A DNA stretch of 64,000 nt from Palsa-1248 sp963737835 (lineage in GTDB: Bacteria > Gemmatimonadota > Gemmatimonadetes > Gemmatimonadales > Gemmatimonadaceae). The notes under the pieces are model-generated. The model saw only the letters and a list, made by a program, of their open reading frames with translations. It was not told where the DNA came from and searched no databases. The position numbers and the translations under genes were made by a program. The stretch is from the NCBI GenBank assembly GCA_963737835.1, contig CAVTUH010000001.1, positions 2,046,001-2,110,000 of the forward strand. The letters run 5' to 3'. Positions 43,753-53,306 of the stretch are shown piece after piece (the first letter of the stretch is position 1; each line of letters opens with the position of its first letter).

Positions 43753-45294
43753 ATGAACTCCGTGACCTTAATCGACCTAGCCAGGCCGCGCGCCGACTAT
43801 TGCCGCCGCGGCCCTCTCCGTACCGCGGGCATCGCCACGACGCTCGGACTCCTGTGCTTCGGTACCGGATGCATCCCGCATGTGGGGGGTAAGCCCGCGG
43901 CGCCGACCAAACCCAATCAGTACTGGACTCCTCCAAAGGCTGCCATCACCCGCGATTCGATACCTCAAACGCCTGTTCCACCTGACATCGAACCGCGGCT
44001 GGCGAAATTGACGCTCGTCGACGTCGTCAATGTCGCGTTGCTCAACAATCCACTCACGCGCGTGTCCTACTTCGAAGCACGCGCAGCCGGTGCGACCATC
44101 GGCGCAGCATATGGCGCGTATCTCCCGCAGGCGACACTGTCGGGCTTCGCGGCCCGTCAAGGAACGCGGTCGGCGGGGACTACCACGACTAGCTCAGGCA
44201 CCGTCGTTACTGGGAGCGCCTTTCATTCCTTCGATGAGGGAACTGGGTCAGTCTCCTGGTTGCTCTTCAGCTTCGGCGAGATGCCCTCGTTCAGCTACGC
44301 CAAACAGGGAGCCTTCGCCGCGTCGTTCAACTACAACGCAGCGGTCCAAACGGCGATTCTGACCGTCGAGCAAGCCTATTTCAGCTACAACGCGGCCAAA
44401 GCCATCGTGCAAGGTGATTCGGAGAGCGTACGGGAAGACAGCGCGAACCTGGCCGCCGCGCAAGCGCGCCATCAAGTGGGCGTAGCCACGAACTCGGACG
44501 TCCTCCAGGCTCAAACGACGTTGGCGCAAGCCGTCCTGACGCTCGAGACCGATCTCGCCACGGTTCAAACGACTCGTGGCTCGTTGGCCGTGGCCATGGG
44601 ACTTCCCGCGACTGTCCGCTACGACATCTCCCCCGAACCGCCGAATGTCCCAATCCAATCGGTCTCGGAAAGTGTCGATACGTTGGTCGAGCAAGCCGTT
44701 CGATCGAGGCCGGACCTTGCCGCATTTCGCGCGCAGGCTCGGCAGGCACAGGCCGAAGTCGGCGTTATCCGGGGTCAGGGGCTTCCGTCACTCACCTTCA
44801 ATGGGACCAATGGTCGCACAAGCTTCGATACGCCGCGCTTCAACACAACCAGTTACTTCGCAAACATCGGCATCTCGATTCCAATCCTCAATGTGCCGAA
44901 CTGGTTTAACATCAAAAATGCCAAGGAGTTAGCAAGGGCGAGCGCCGCCAATGCGCAATACGAGCGCGACGTCGTCGTCAACGAGGTTTTCACGTCCTAC
45001 TACAACCTCCGGACAGCGACCGCTCGGGTGAAGACGGCGGACGATCTACTCGCCAGTGCCCAGGCCTCGTATGACCTCGCTCTGGGCCAGTACAAGGCGG
45101 GGGTCGGGAGCATTCTCACGGTGCTCACGGCTCAGGCCGCTCTCGACAGCGCACGGTCGCAGCAGTCGTCCGCGAGGTGGATCTGGTATTCGAGCCTCGC
45201 TCAGTTGTCACATGACGTGGGCGTGATCGGCCTCCACGGGGAGACCAACCTTGGGCTAACCCCAGACTCGACACGAACCGCGCCGCCGCGATGA
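43753..45294 (+). CDS. TolC family outer-membrane efflux lipoprotein
   Basis: 513-residue channel subunit for tripartite efflux. Signal GIATTLGLLCFGTGC gives a lipobox (FGTGC), so it is lipid-anchored like OprM/CusC-type factors. Two outer-membrane efflux repeats are visible: residues ~80-300 (LTLVDVVNVALLNNPLTRVS, AYFSYNAAKAIVQGDSESVR, ATNSDVLQAQTTLAQAVLTL) and ~310-490 (LVEQAVRSRPDLAAFRAQAR, EVFTSYYNLRTATARVKTAD, AGVGSILTVLTAQAALDSAR), with the alternating coiled-coil pattern of TolC. It lies 161 bp before the adaptor gene on the same strand, so they may form one transcription unit. ATG 43753. Confidence 0.93.
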   Translation: MNSVTLIDLARPRADYCRRGPLRTAGIATTLGLLCFGTGCIPHVGGKPAAPTKPNQYWTPPKAAITRDSIPQTPVPPDIEPRLAKLTLVDVVNVALLNNPLTRVSYFEARAAGATIGAAYGAYLPQATLSGFAARQGTRSAGTTTTSSGTVVTGSAFHSFDEGTGSVSWLLFSFGEMPSFSYAKQGAFAASFNYNAAVQTAILTVEQAYFSYNAAKAIVQGDSESVREDSANLAAAQARHQVGVATNSDVLQAQTTLAQAVLTLETDLATVQTTRGSLAVAMGLPATVRYDISPEPPNVPIQSVSESVDTLVEQAVRSRPDLAAFRAQARQAQAEVGVIRGQGLPSLTFNGTNGRTSFDTPRFNTTSYFANIGISIPILNVPNWFNIKNAKELARASAANAQYERDVVVNEVFTSYYNLRTATARVKTADDLLASAQASYDLALGQYKAGVGSILTVLTAQAALDSARSQQSSARWIWYSSLAQLSHDVGVIGLHGETNLGLTPDSTRTAPPR

Positions 45295-45353
45295 GGATTA
45301 CTCCCATGCCGGGCCCGCTGAGCCATCCGGGTGGACCGGAACGGACGACTCGG

Positions 45354-45384
45354 GGCGCCAAGCGCCGGCCAACTATTTGGCGCC
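45354..45384. promoter_or_regulatory. Inverted repeat between TolC and adaptor genes
   Basis: GGCGCCAA (45354-45361) and TTGGCGCC (45377-45384) form perfect 8-bp arms separated by 15 bp. It may be an operator for a TetR/MarR-type regulator, or a weak hairpin; the AT-rich TAAGTATTTTGTAT just downstream could be the adaptor promoter region. Confidence 0.4.
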
Positions 45385-45455
45385 TCGCGCGTAAGTATTT
45401 TGTATGGGGGCATGCACGTTCGCCTCGCCCCCCCACACACGACTTTTATCCCCCG

Positions 45456-47027
45456 ATGAATTCACGCACGCTAGGCGCCGTAGCGGCCGCCTTGCTCGTT
45501 ACCGTCAGTTGCAGCAATGACAAGGGCAAGCCAAAGCAGCTCCCGGTGCCCGTGGCTGTTGCACGCGTCACGCATTGGAATGTGCCGTATAACATCATCG
45601 CCAATGGTGTCGTCGAGCCGATGCAGACGGCACAGGTCCAGGCCCAGGTCAACGGAATCCTGACCCGAGTCTCGTTCAAGGAAGGTGACGAAGTGAAGGA
45701 GGGTCAGATCCTGTTCCAAATCGATCCGCAGCCTTACAAGGCGGCGCTCGACCAGGCGGCCGCCAACCTGGCCAAGGATCTCGCGACGTGGACCGACGCC
45801 AAGGCAGAGGCTGAGCGCTACTCGCAACTGGTGCAGAAGGACTACGCCACGAAGGAGCAGGCCGATCAAATGATCGCGACCGAGGGGTCGAGCGCAGCCG
45901 CCACACAGGCGGACAGCGCGGCGCTCGAGCAAGCCCGGATCAACCTGCGATGGACCACGATCACCGCCCCAATCAGCGGTCGGACGGGACAGTTGCTGGT
46001 CAAGAAGGGGAACCTGGTTCGCTCGGGCACGCAGCAACCCCTTGTACTCATTAATCAGATTCAACCGATTTTGGTGCACTTCGCGGTGCCGGCAACGACA
46101 CTTCCGGCTATCCAGCAGTACGCCGCCAAGAGCAGCGGGGCATTGCCCGTCACCGTTGTGCCAGGTCTGCCGCCGAGTGCGACCGCGCAGCCGACGCTCA
46201 ACGGCCCGACACCCGCCTATACGACCGAGCCGAGCGATGACCAGCAAGGCCAGTCCGTAGGCGTCGGCGATGACCCGGCGACGAGCCCGGGCGCAAACAA
46301 CTCGGCCGGCGGCCCTCCGAGCGGACCGCCAATAGGCACGTCTACCGGGAATGGTGCGGGCGGCGGCCATCGTGGCGGACACCGCGGGCAGAGTGCGGGT
46401 GGCGACCCCGCGGGCACCGCTCCTGCGACGGCCGGGGGCTCGCCCGGCGCCGGCAGTAGTGCGGACGGCCCTCCGAATACTGCGGGATCCCCGAGCGGTC
46501 AGCGACATGGGATGGGGGGTGACAGTGCTGCACCAGGCGGTGGTGCCATGCGTCAGCGACGGCCCGCGTCGATGCCGGGACTCCCCGGAGTCCCCATGCC
46601 GTCGCCTGAGCAGGGCAACCTGACGCTGGTCGACAATCAGGTCGATACGACGACCGGCACAGTCCTGCTCAAAGCGACCTTCCCGAACCCGAACCGGACG
46701 CTGTGGCCAGGGCAGTTCGTCTCGACGTCCATTCGTCTCTTCACCGAGGAGAATGCGCTCGTCGTGCCTGCGCAAGCGGTCGTGATGGGTCAGCAGGGCA
46801 CGTACGTCTATCTCGTCGATCAATCGGGCACGGCGCGCCAGCAAAATGTCGTCGTCGAGCGTACCGCGGCTAATACCGCGGTGATCGCATCCGGTCTGAC
46901 AGAGGGCCAGCAGGTCGTGACCGATGGGCAGTCCCGGTTGACACCGGGTGCGAAGGTCAACATCCGCGGCCTTGTGCCAGCGGGTAACGGCGGCGCCACA
47001 CCGGCGCAACCGAGCACCTCTGGATGA
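45456..47027 (+). CDS. RND efflux periplasmic adaptor (membrane fusion protein) with large insertion
   Basis: 523-residue adaptor that links an inner-membrane RND pump to TolC. ATG 45456 gives lipoprotein signal MNSRTLGAVAAALLVTVSC. Domains: barrel-sandwich hybrid (VAVARVTHWNVPYNIIANGV, QAQVNGILTRVSFKEGDEVK), alpha hairpin (AALDQAAANLAKDLATWTDA), lipoyl half (TTITAPISGRTGQLLVKKGN), beta-barrel (QPILVHFAVPATTLPAIQQY) and membrane-proximal domain (VVPAQAVVMGQQGTYVYLVD). Between ~residue 235 and 385 sits a Gly/Ser/Pro/His-rich, probably disordered insertion (GAGGGHRGGHRGQSAGG). MdtA-like proteins have only a short loop there, rejoining at LTLVDNQVDTTTGTVLLKAT. Its stop overlaps the first RND ATG (ATGA). 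Confidence 0.9.
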   Translation: MNSRTLGAVAAALLVTVSCSNDKGKPKQLPVPVAVARVTHWNVPYNIIANGVVEPMQTAQVQAQVNGILTRVSFKEGDEVKEGQILFQIDPQPYKAALDQAAANLAKDLATWTDAKAEAERYSQLVQKDYATKEQADQMIATEGSSAAATQADSAALEQARINLRWTTITAPISGRTGQLLVKKGNLVRSGTQQPLVLINQIQPILVHFAVPATTLPAIQQYAAKSSGALPVTVVPGLPPSATAQPTLNGPTPAYTTEPSDDQQGQSVGVGDDPATSPGANNSAGGPPSGPPIGTSTGNGAGGGHRGGHRGQSAGGDPAGTAPATAGGSPGAGSSADGPPNTAGSPSGQRHGMGGDSAAPGGGAMRQRRPASMPGLPGVPMPSPEQGNLTLVDNQVDTTTGTVLLKATFPNPNRTLWPGQFVSTSIRLFTEENALVVPAQAVVMGQQGTYVYLVDQSGTARQQNVVVERTAANTAVIASGLTEGQQVVTDGQSRLTPGAKVNIRGLVPAGNGGATPAQPSTSG

Positions 47028-50000
47028 ACGTCACCGGCCTCTTCATTCGACGCCCAGTCATGACGACCCTCGTCATGCTGGGCGTCCTGATCTTTGGGAT
47101 GATCGCGTACACGAAGTTGCCGGTGAGCGATCTGCCCAACGTCGACTATCCGACGATCAACGTCAACGCGAGTCTGCCGGGCGCCAGCCCGGAGACGATG
47201 GCGGCGGCAGTGGCCACGCCGCTCGAGAAGCAATTCTCGACGATCGCCGGCATCGACAACATGACGTCCTCCAGCAATCTGGGATCGACGTCCATCACGA
47301 TTCAATTCAACCTCGATCGGAACATCAACGCCGCCGCGCAGGACGTTGAAGCCGGCATCTCGCAGGCGCTGGTGAATCTGCCGACGGGCATCATCCCGCC
47401 GTCATTCTTCCGTCAGAACCCCGCGGCGGCGCCTGTGCTGTTCATGGTGCTGACGTCCGGCGTCGAGCCGCTCTCCGTGCTCGATGAGATCGGCGAGACG
47501 ACCATCGCACAGCGCATCTCGATGGTCAACGGGGTGTCGCAGGTTATGGTCTGGGGGTCCCAGAAGTACGCCGTCCGGATCGCGCTCAATCCGCAAGCGC
47601 TCGCATCCCGCGGGATTGGTGTCGATCAGGTCACGGCGGCGGTCAACGCCCAGAACGTGAATCTGCCGACCGGCGTGATGTGGGGCCCCAATCAGGCGAT
47701 CACCGTTCAGGCCACTGGCAATCTCTTCAACGCTGGCCAATTCCAGCAGATCGTCGTCGCGTACCACAACAGCGCGCCGGTGCTCTTGCGTGATGTGGCA
47801 GACGTCACGGACGACGTCCAAAACAATCGCACGGCCGCCTGGTTCAACAACCAGCGCGCGATCATGCTGGCCGTCATGCGCCAGCCCGGCACGAACACGG
47901 TCGAGGTGACGAGCGACGTCCGAAAGATCCTCGATGAGATCCGGGGGGAGATCCCACCGGACGTCACACTCTTCGTGGCGTATGACCGCGCGCAGTCGAT
48001 CGAGCGCGGCGTCCACGATGTGAAGTTCACGCTCATGGTCGCGCTCGTCCTGGTCGTGCTCGTGATCTTCTTCTTCCTGCGCAACGTGTCCGCGACAATC
48101 ATCCCGAGCCTCGCCCTGCCGATGTCCATCATCGGCACCTTCTCGGTGATGTATCTGCTCAACTACAGCATCGACAACCTCTCCCTCATGGCGCTCACCC
48201 TCGCCGTGGGCTTCGTCGTCGATGATGCCATCGTCGTGCTCGAGAACATCGTCCGCCACATGGAGATGGGCAAACCGCGCATGCAGGCCGCCCTGGATGG
48301 AGCGGCCGAAGTGGGGTCGACGATCGTCACCATGACGACGTCGCTTTCGGCGGTGTTCATCCCGATCATGTTCATGGGCGGCCTCATCGGGATGTTGTTC
48401 CACGAGTTCGGCGTGACGATCGCGGTGGCGATCCTGGTCTCCGGGTGCGTGTCGCTCACGCTCACCCCGATGCTCTGCAGCCGGTTCCTGAGTCCGGTTC
48501 ATACGGGGAGGCACGGGCGGCTCTTCAACTGGTCCGAGCAGGGCTTCAGGTACGCGCTGCACGCCTATGAGCGGAGTCTCGTGTGGGTCATGCGCCACCG
48601 GCCGATCATGCTGGGGCTCTCGGCCCTGACCCTCGTCGTCATGATGGTCCTGTTCAAGACCATCCCCCAGGGTTTCCTCCCGAGCGACGACACCGGCCAG
48701 CTCATGGCAACCACTGAGGGGGCGGAGGGCATCTCATTCGAGGCCATCCTGCCACTGCAGCAGAAGGTCGACGCGATCCTTCTCAAGGATCCCAATGTCC
48801 AATCGATCATGCCCTCGGTCGGCTCTCAGGGCTCGGCCAATCAGGGGCGTGTATTCATCATCCTGAAGCCGCTCGGGAAAGGACCCAAGGATCGCCGTCT
48901 CGGTGCCGATGCCATCACCAATGAGCTCATGCGCAAGGCGAACACGGTACCCGGCATCACGACCTTCATTCAGAACCCGCCCTCGATTCGCATCGGCGGC
49001 CGCCAGTCGAAGAGTCTGTATCAGTTCACGCTGTATGGCCCCAATCTCGCGGCACTCGACCAGGCGGCGCTCACACTCCAGGCCCGACTCCAGAAGATTC
49101 ACCAACTGGTGGGCGTGACGACGGATCTCCAGATCAAGAACCCCGAGGTGACCGTCCTCATCGATCGCGACCGTGCCACGCAGTTGGGCATCACGGCGAG
49201 TCAGCTCGAGCACACGCTCTACGACGCGTACGGCTCGCGCCAGGTGTCGACCATCTACACGCCAACCAACGAGTACTGGGTGGTCATGGAATCGATGCCG
49301 CAGTACGAGCGCGATGAAACGTCCCTCAATCAGCTCTACATACACGCTCCGGCGACCAATCAGATGGTGCCGCTGTCCACGATCGCGCGGCTCCAGCGGA
49401 CCGTCGGGCCGCTGAGCATCGCCCATTCGGGCCAGCTCCCATCCGTCACGATCTCATTCAACGTGCAGCCGAATGTCGCGCTGAGTCAGGCCGTGAGCCT
49501 CGTCCAGAACGAAGCGCGACAGGTACTGCCACCGACGATCAGCTCGGCCTTCGGAGGCACCGCGGCCGCGTTTCAATCCTCGCAACAGGGCCTGTTCATC
49601 CTCCTCGCCCTCTCGATCTTCGTGATTTACGTCGTGCTCGGTATTCTGTACGAGAGCTTCATCCACCCGATCACGATCCTGTCGGGCATCCCCTTCGCCG
49701 CGGTGGGTGCACTCATCGCGCTGCTGATCACGCACAATCAGCTCGACATCTACGGGTTCGTCGGGATGATCATGCTGATCGGGATTGTGAAGAAGAACGC
49801 GATCATGATGATCGACTTTGCGATCGCGACGGAGCGGAGCACGCACAAGACGGCGTCCGAGTCGATCGTGGAAGCGGCGAGCATCCGCTTCCGGCCCATC
49901 ATGATGACCACGGCAGCGGCGATCATGGGCAGTCTCCCGATCGCGATTGGCCTAGGCGCGACCGGCGCATCGCGACAGGGCCTCGGCATCGTGGTCGTCG

Positions 50001-50146
50001 GTGGGCTGGCCATCTCGCAGGTCGTCACGTTGTACATGACCCCGGTGTTCTACACCTACCTCGACGAGCTCCAGGCCTGGCTTGGCAGCCACCTGGCGGC
50101 GGGCACGTCGGTCGCCCTCCCCGCACCGGCGCCTGCCGGTGATTGA
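47024..50146 (+). CDS. RND efflux transporter permease, first of three
   Basis: 1040-residue proton-driven inner-membrane pump of the multidrug (HAE1/MdtB-MdtC) type. It opens FIRRPVMTTLVMLGVLIFGM, has the tandem periplasmic porter domains, TM4 aspartates in GFVVDDAIVVLENIVRHMEM and TM10 lysine in IMLIGIVKKNAIMMIDFA, so the proton relay is complete. Twelve membrane helices are expected and length is normal. It is translationally coupled to the adaptor (4-bp overlap). The second permease begins 7 bp after its stop. A long stretch (~48090-48480) is nearly identical in DNA to the second copy. Confidence 0.94.
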   Translation: MNVTGLFIRRPVMTTLVMLGVLIFGMIAYTKLPVSDLPNVDYPTINVNASLPGASPETMAAAVATPLEKQFSTIAGIDNMTSSSNLGSTSITIQFNLDRNINAAAQDVEAGISQALVNLPTGIIPPSFFRQNPAAAPVLFMVLTSGVEPLSVLDEIGETTIAQRISMVNGVSQVMVWGSQKYAVRIALNPQALASRGIGVDQVTAAVNAQNVNLPTGVMWGPNQAITVQATGNLFNAGQFQQIVVAYHNSAPVLLRDVADVTDDVQNNRTAAWFNNQRAIMLAVMRQPGTNTVEVTSDVRKILDEIRGEIPPDVTLFVAYDRAQSIERGVHDVKFTLMVALVLVVLVIFFFLRNVSATIIPSLALPMSIIGTFSVMYLLNYSIDNLSLMALTLAVGFVVDDAIVVLENIVRHMEMGKPRMQAALDGAAEVGSTIVTMTTSLSAVFIPIMFMGGLIGMLFHEFGVTIAVAILVSGCVSLTLTPMLCSRFLSPVHTGRHGRLFNWSEQGFRYALHAYERSLVWVMRHRPIMLGLSALTLVVMMVLFKTIPQGFLPSDDTGQLMATTEGAEGISFEAILPLQQKVDAILLKDPNVQSIMPSVGSQGSANQGRVFIILKPLGKGPKDRRLGADAITNELMRKANTVPGITTFIQNPPSIRIGGRQSKSLYQFTLYGPNLAALDQAALTLQARLQKIHQLVGVTTDLQIKNPEVTVLIDRDRATQLGITASQLEHTLYDAYGSRQVSTIYTPTNEYWVVMESMPQYERDETSLNQLYIHAPATNQMVPLSTIARLQRTVGPLSIAHSGQLPSVTISFNVQPNVALSQAVSLVQNEARQVLPPTISSAFGGTAAAFQSSQQGLFILLALSIFVIYVVLGILYESFIHPITILSGIPFAAVGALIALLITHNQLDIYGFVGMIMLIGIVKKNAIMMIDFAIATERSTHKTASESIVEAASIRFRPIMMTTAAAIMGSLPIAIGLGATGASRQGLGIVVVGGLAISQVVTLYMTPVFYTYLDELQAWLGSHLAAGTSVALPAPAPAGD

Positions 50147-50152
50147 GCGCTG

Positions 50153-53100
50153 ATGCAGTTCTCGATCCCGCGGCTCTTCATCACTCGCCCGGTCATGACC
50201 ACGCTGGTCACGATCGGTGTCCTGATCTTTGGCATCATCGCCTACACCAAGCTCCCGGTCAGCGATCTGCCAAACGTCGACTATCCTACCATTCACGTGT
50301 TCGCGTCCCTCCCGGGCGCGAGCCCGGAGACGATGGCGGCCGCCGTCGCGACGCCGCTCGAAAAGCAGTTCTCGACGATCGCCGGTATCGACAACATGAC
50401 GTCGTCGAGCGACCTCGGGTCGACCGACGTCGTCATTCAGTTCAACGTCGATCGAAGGATCGACGCAGCGGCGCAGGACGTCCAAGCGGCGATCTCGCAG
50501 GCGATGGTGTACCTCCCGGTGGGCATCATCCCGCCCAGCTTCCACCGCTCCAACCCCGCCGCGGCGCCGGTCATGTTCATGGCGCTGACATCCAAGGTGG
50601 AGCCACTCTCGGTGCTCGATGAGATCGCCGAAACCACCATCGCGCAGCGGATGTCGATGGTCGACGGTGTCGCCGAGGTGGGGGTGTGGGGACAGCAGAA
50701 GTACGCCGTCCGCATTGCGCTCAACCCCGAGGCGCTCGCGACGCGTGGGATCGGCGTGGATCAGGTGACCGCCGCCGTCAACGCGCAGAACGTCAATCTG
50801 CCGACGGGCGTCATGTGGGGCGCGAACCAGACCATCACCGTGCAGGCGACGGGCAACCTGTACAACGCGCGCGAGTTCGGCGCGATCGTCGTTGCATACC
50901 ACAACGGCGCGCCGGTCCTGTTGCGCGATATCGCTCGCGTCACCGATGACGTGCAAAACAACCGGACCGCCGCCTGGTTCAACGATGAGCGATCGGTCGG
51001 ATTGTATGTGCTCCGGCAGCCCGGCACCAACACGGTCGCCGTCACCCGGGCCGTGCACGTCCTGCTCGATGAGATCAAGGGAGAGATCCCGCCGGACGTC
51101 ACCCTGCGCGTGACCTACGACCGCGCTGTGTCGATCGGACGCGGCGTACACGACGTGAAGTTCGCCTTTGGCGTGGCACTCGTCCTGGTCGTGCTCGTGA
51201 TCTTCTTGTTCCTGCGCAACGTGTCGGCGACGATCATCCCGAGCCTCGCCCTGCCGATGTCCATCATCGGCACCTTCTCGGTGATGTATTTGTTCAAGTA
51301 CAGCATCGACAACCTCTCCCTCATGGCGCTCACCCTCGCCGTGGGCTTCGTCGTCGATGACGCCATCGTCGTGCTCGAGAACATCGTCCGCCACATGGAG
51401 ATGGGCAAACCCCGCATGCAGGCCGCCCTGGACGGCGCCGCCGAGGTGGGGTCGACCATCGTCACGATGACCACGTCGCTCTCGGCGGTGTTCATCCCGA
51501 TCATGTTCATGGGCGGCCTCATTGGGATGTTGTTCCACGAGTTCGGCGTGACGATCGCCGTGGCGATTCTGGTGTCCGGGTGTGTGTCGCTGACACTGAC
51601 GCCGATGCTGTGCAGCCGGTTCCTGAGCCCCGTCCATACGGTCAAGCACGGGCGGCTCTACAACTGGTCGGAGGCGGTGTTCAACGGAGCCCTGCACTCG
51701 TACGAGCGGAGCCTCGTCTGGGTCATGCGCCATCGGCCCGTCATGCTGGGCCTTTCGGCAGCGACGCTCGTGATCATGGTGGTCCTCTTCAAGACGACGC
51801 CCAAGGGGCTGTTCCCGAGCGACGACACGGGACAGCTCATGGCGACGACCGAGGGCGAGGAGGGGATCTCCTTCTCGGCCATCCTGCCGCTCCAGCAGCG
51901 CATCGATAGCATCCTGCTCAAAGATCCCAACATCAAGTCGATCATGCCCTCGGTCGGCTCGCAGGGCTCGGCCAATCAAGGGCGCGTGTACATGGTGCTC
52001 AAGCCGCTGGGGCCCGGACCCAATGATCGCCACCTCAGCGCGGATTCGGTCGTGGGCGAGCTCATGCCGAAGCTCAACATGGTCCCGGGGATCGCGGTAT
52101 TCGTGCAGAACCCGCCGTCCATCCGGGTCGGTGGCCGGGGCTCAAAGAGCTTCTATCAGTACACGCTGCTGGCGCCCCGTCTCCACGAGGTCGAAGACGT
52201 CGCGGAGCAACTCCGAAAGCGGCTCGAAGCGCGGAAGGAGTTCGAGGGCGTGACCAGCGATCTTCAGATCAAGAACCCGGAGATCCAGGTCCTCATCGAC
52301 CGCGATGCCGCGTCGAAGTTCGGCATCACGGCGAACCAAATCGAGCAGACCTTGTACGACGCGTACGGCTCGAGTCAGGTTTCGACCATCTACACTCAGA
52401 CCAACGAGTACTGGGTCGTGATGGAGTCGCTGCCCCAGTACGAGCGTGACGAGAATTCTCTGCGCGAGCTCTACATTCAGTCGCCGCGCACCAAGCAGGT
52501 CGTGCCGTTGACGTCGATCGCGCGGCTGCAGCGGACGGTCGGACCGCTCGAGATCGATCACTCGGGCCAGCTCCCATCGGTGACGATCTCGTTCAACGTG
52601 GCCTCGGACGTCGCGTTGAGCGACGCGGTGAGTCTCGTCGAACGGATCGCCCACGAGGTCGTGCCGACCAACATCACGGCCGGGTTTGCCGGGCAGGCGC
52701 AGGCCTTTGAAGCCTCGCAGCAAGGGCTCGTCGTCCTCCTCTTGTTGTCCGTGTTCGTGATCTACGTGGTGCTCGGCATTCTGTACGAAAGCTTCATCCA
52801 TCCCATCACGATCCTCTCGGGGATTCCCTTCGCCGCGGTCGGCGCGCTGATCGCCCTGCTCGTGACGCGCCACAGTCTCGACGTCTATGGCTACGTCGGC
52901 ATGATCATGCTGATCGGGATCGTGAAGAAGAACGCGATCATGATGATCGACTTCGCCATCGCGACCGAGCGATCGGGCCACAAGCCGGCAGCCGAGGCGA
53001 TCGTGGAGGCGGCGAGCATCCGCTTCCGCCCCATCATGATGACGACAGCAGCCGCGATCATGGGCAGTCTGCCGCTCGCCATCGGCTTGGGCGCGACCGG

Positions 53101-53287
53101 CGCTTCCCGCCAGGGGATCGGCATCGTGGTCGTGGGCGGGCTCGCGATCTCGCAGATCGTGACGCTCTTCATGACGCCGGTCTTCTATACCTACCTCGAT
53201 GAGCTGCAAGCCTGGCTCGGACGCAAGGTTACGACATCCATCCCGGCCAACGTGCCGCTGACGGCCCCCGCGCCCGCCGGCGACTGA
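50153..53287 (+). CDS. RND efflux transporter permease, second of three
   Basis: 1044-residue RND permease, the closest paralogue of the first one. It opens MQFSIPRLFITRPVMTTLVT. TM4 VVDDAIVVLENIVRHMEMGK and TM10 GIVKKNAIMMIDFAIATERS are intact, and the porter domains include QNPPSIRVGGRGSKSFYQYT. Overall order matches the first copy, with more change in the periplasmic loops than in the membrane segments. It follows the first permease by 6 bp and precedes the third by 19 bp, so one operon. Heteromeric MdtB/MdtC pumps are a known model for such pairs; it is not possible to tell the substrate. Confidence 0.94.
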   Translation: MQFSIPRLFITRPVMTTLVTIGVLIFGIIAYTKLPVSDLPNVDYPTIHVFASLPGASPETMAAAVATPLEKQFSTIAGIDNMTSSSDLGSTDVVIQFNVDRRIDAAAQDVQAAISQAMVYLPVGIIPPSFHRSNPAAAPVMFMALTSKVEPLSVLDEIAETTIAQRMSMVDGVAEVGVWGQQKYAVRIALNPEALATRGIGVDQVTAAVNAQNVNLPTGVMWGANQTITVQATGNLYNAREFGAIVVAYHNGAPVLLRDIARVTDDVQNNRTAAWFNDERSVGLYVLRQPGTNTVAVTRAVHVLLDEIKGEIPPDVTLRVTYDRAVSIGRGVHDVKFAFGVALVLVVLVIFLFLRNVSATIIPSLALPMSIIGTFSVMYLFKYSIDNLSLMALTLAVGFVVDDAIVVLENIVRHMEMGKPRMQAALDGAAEVGSTIVTMTTSLSAVFIPIMFMGGLIGMLFHEFGVTIAVAILVSGCVSLTLTPMLCSRFLSPVHTVKHGRLYNWSEAVFNGALHSYERSLVWVMRHRPVMLGLSAATLVIMVVLFKTTPKGLFPSDDTGQLMATTEGEEGISFSAILPLQQRIDSILLKDPNIKSIMPSVGSQGSANQGRVYMVLKPLGPGPNDRHLSADSVVGELMPKLNMVPGIAVFVQNPPSIRVGGRGSKSFYQYTLLAPRLHEVEDVAEQLRKRLEARKEFEGVTSDLQIKNPEIQVLIDRDAASKFGITANQIEQTLYDAYGSSQVSTIYTQTNEYWVVMESLPQYERDENSLRELYIQSPRTKQVVPLTSIARLQRTVGPLEIDHSGQLPSVTISFNVASDVALSDAVSLVERIAHEVVPTNITAGFAGQAQAFEASQQGLVVLLLLSVFVIYVVLGILYESFIHPITILSGIPFAAVGALIALLVTRHSLDVYGYVGMIMLIGIVKKNAIMMIDFAIATERSGHKPAAEAIVEAASIRFRPIMMTTAAAIMGSLPLAIGLGATGASRQGIGIVVVGGLAISQIVTLFMTPVFYTYLDELQAWLGRKVTTSIPANVPLTAPAPAGD

Positions 53288-53306
53288 CACAGATTCTTCA
53301 TTCTCA

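Noticed and set aside
49952..52033. A 693-codon open frame antisense to the RND permeases (also 47402-48598 and 53304-54680)
   Set aside because: The peptides are His/Arg/Asp-rich repeats caused by the conserved reverse complement of membrane segments; not genes.
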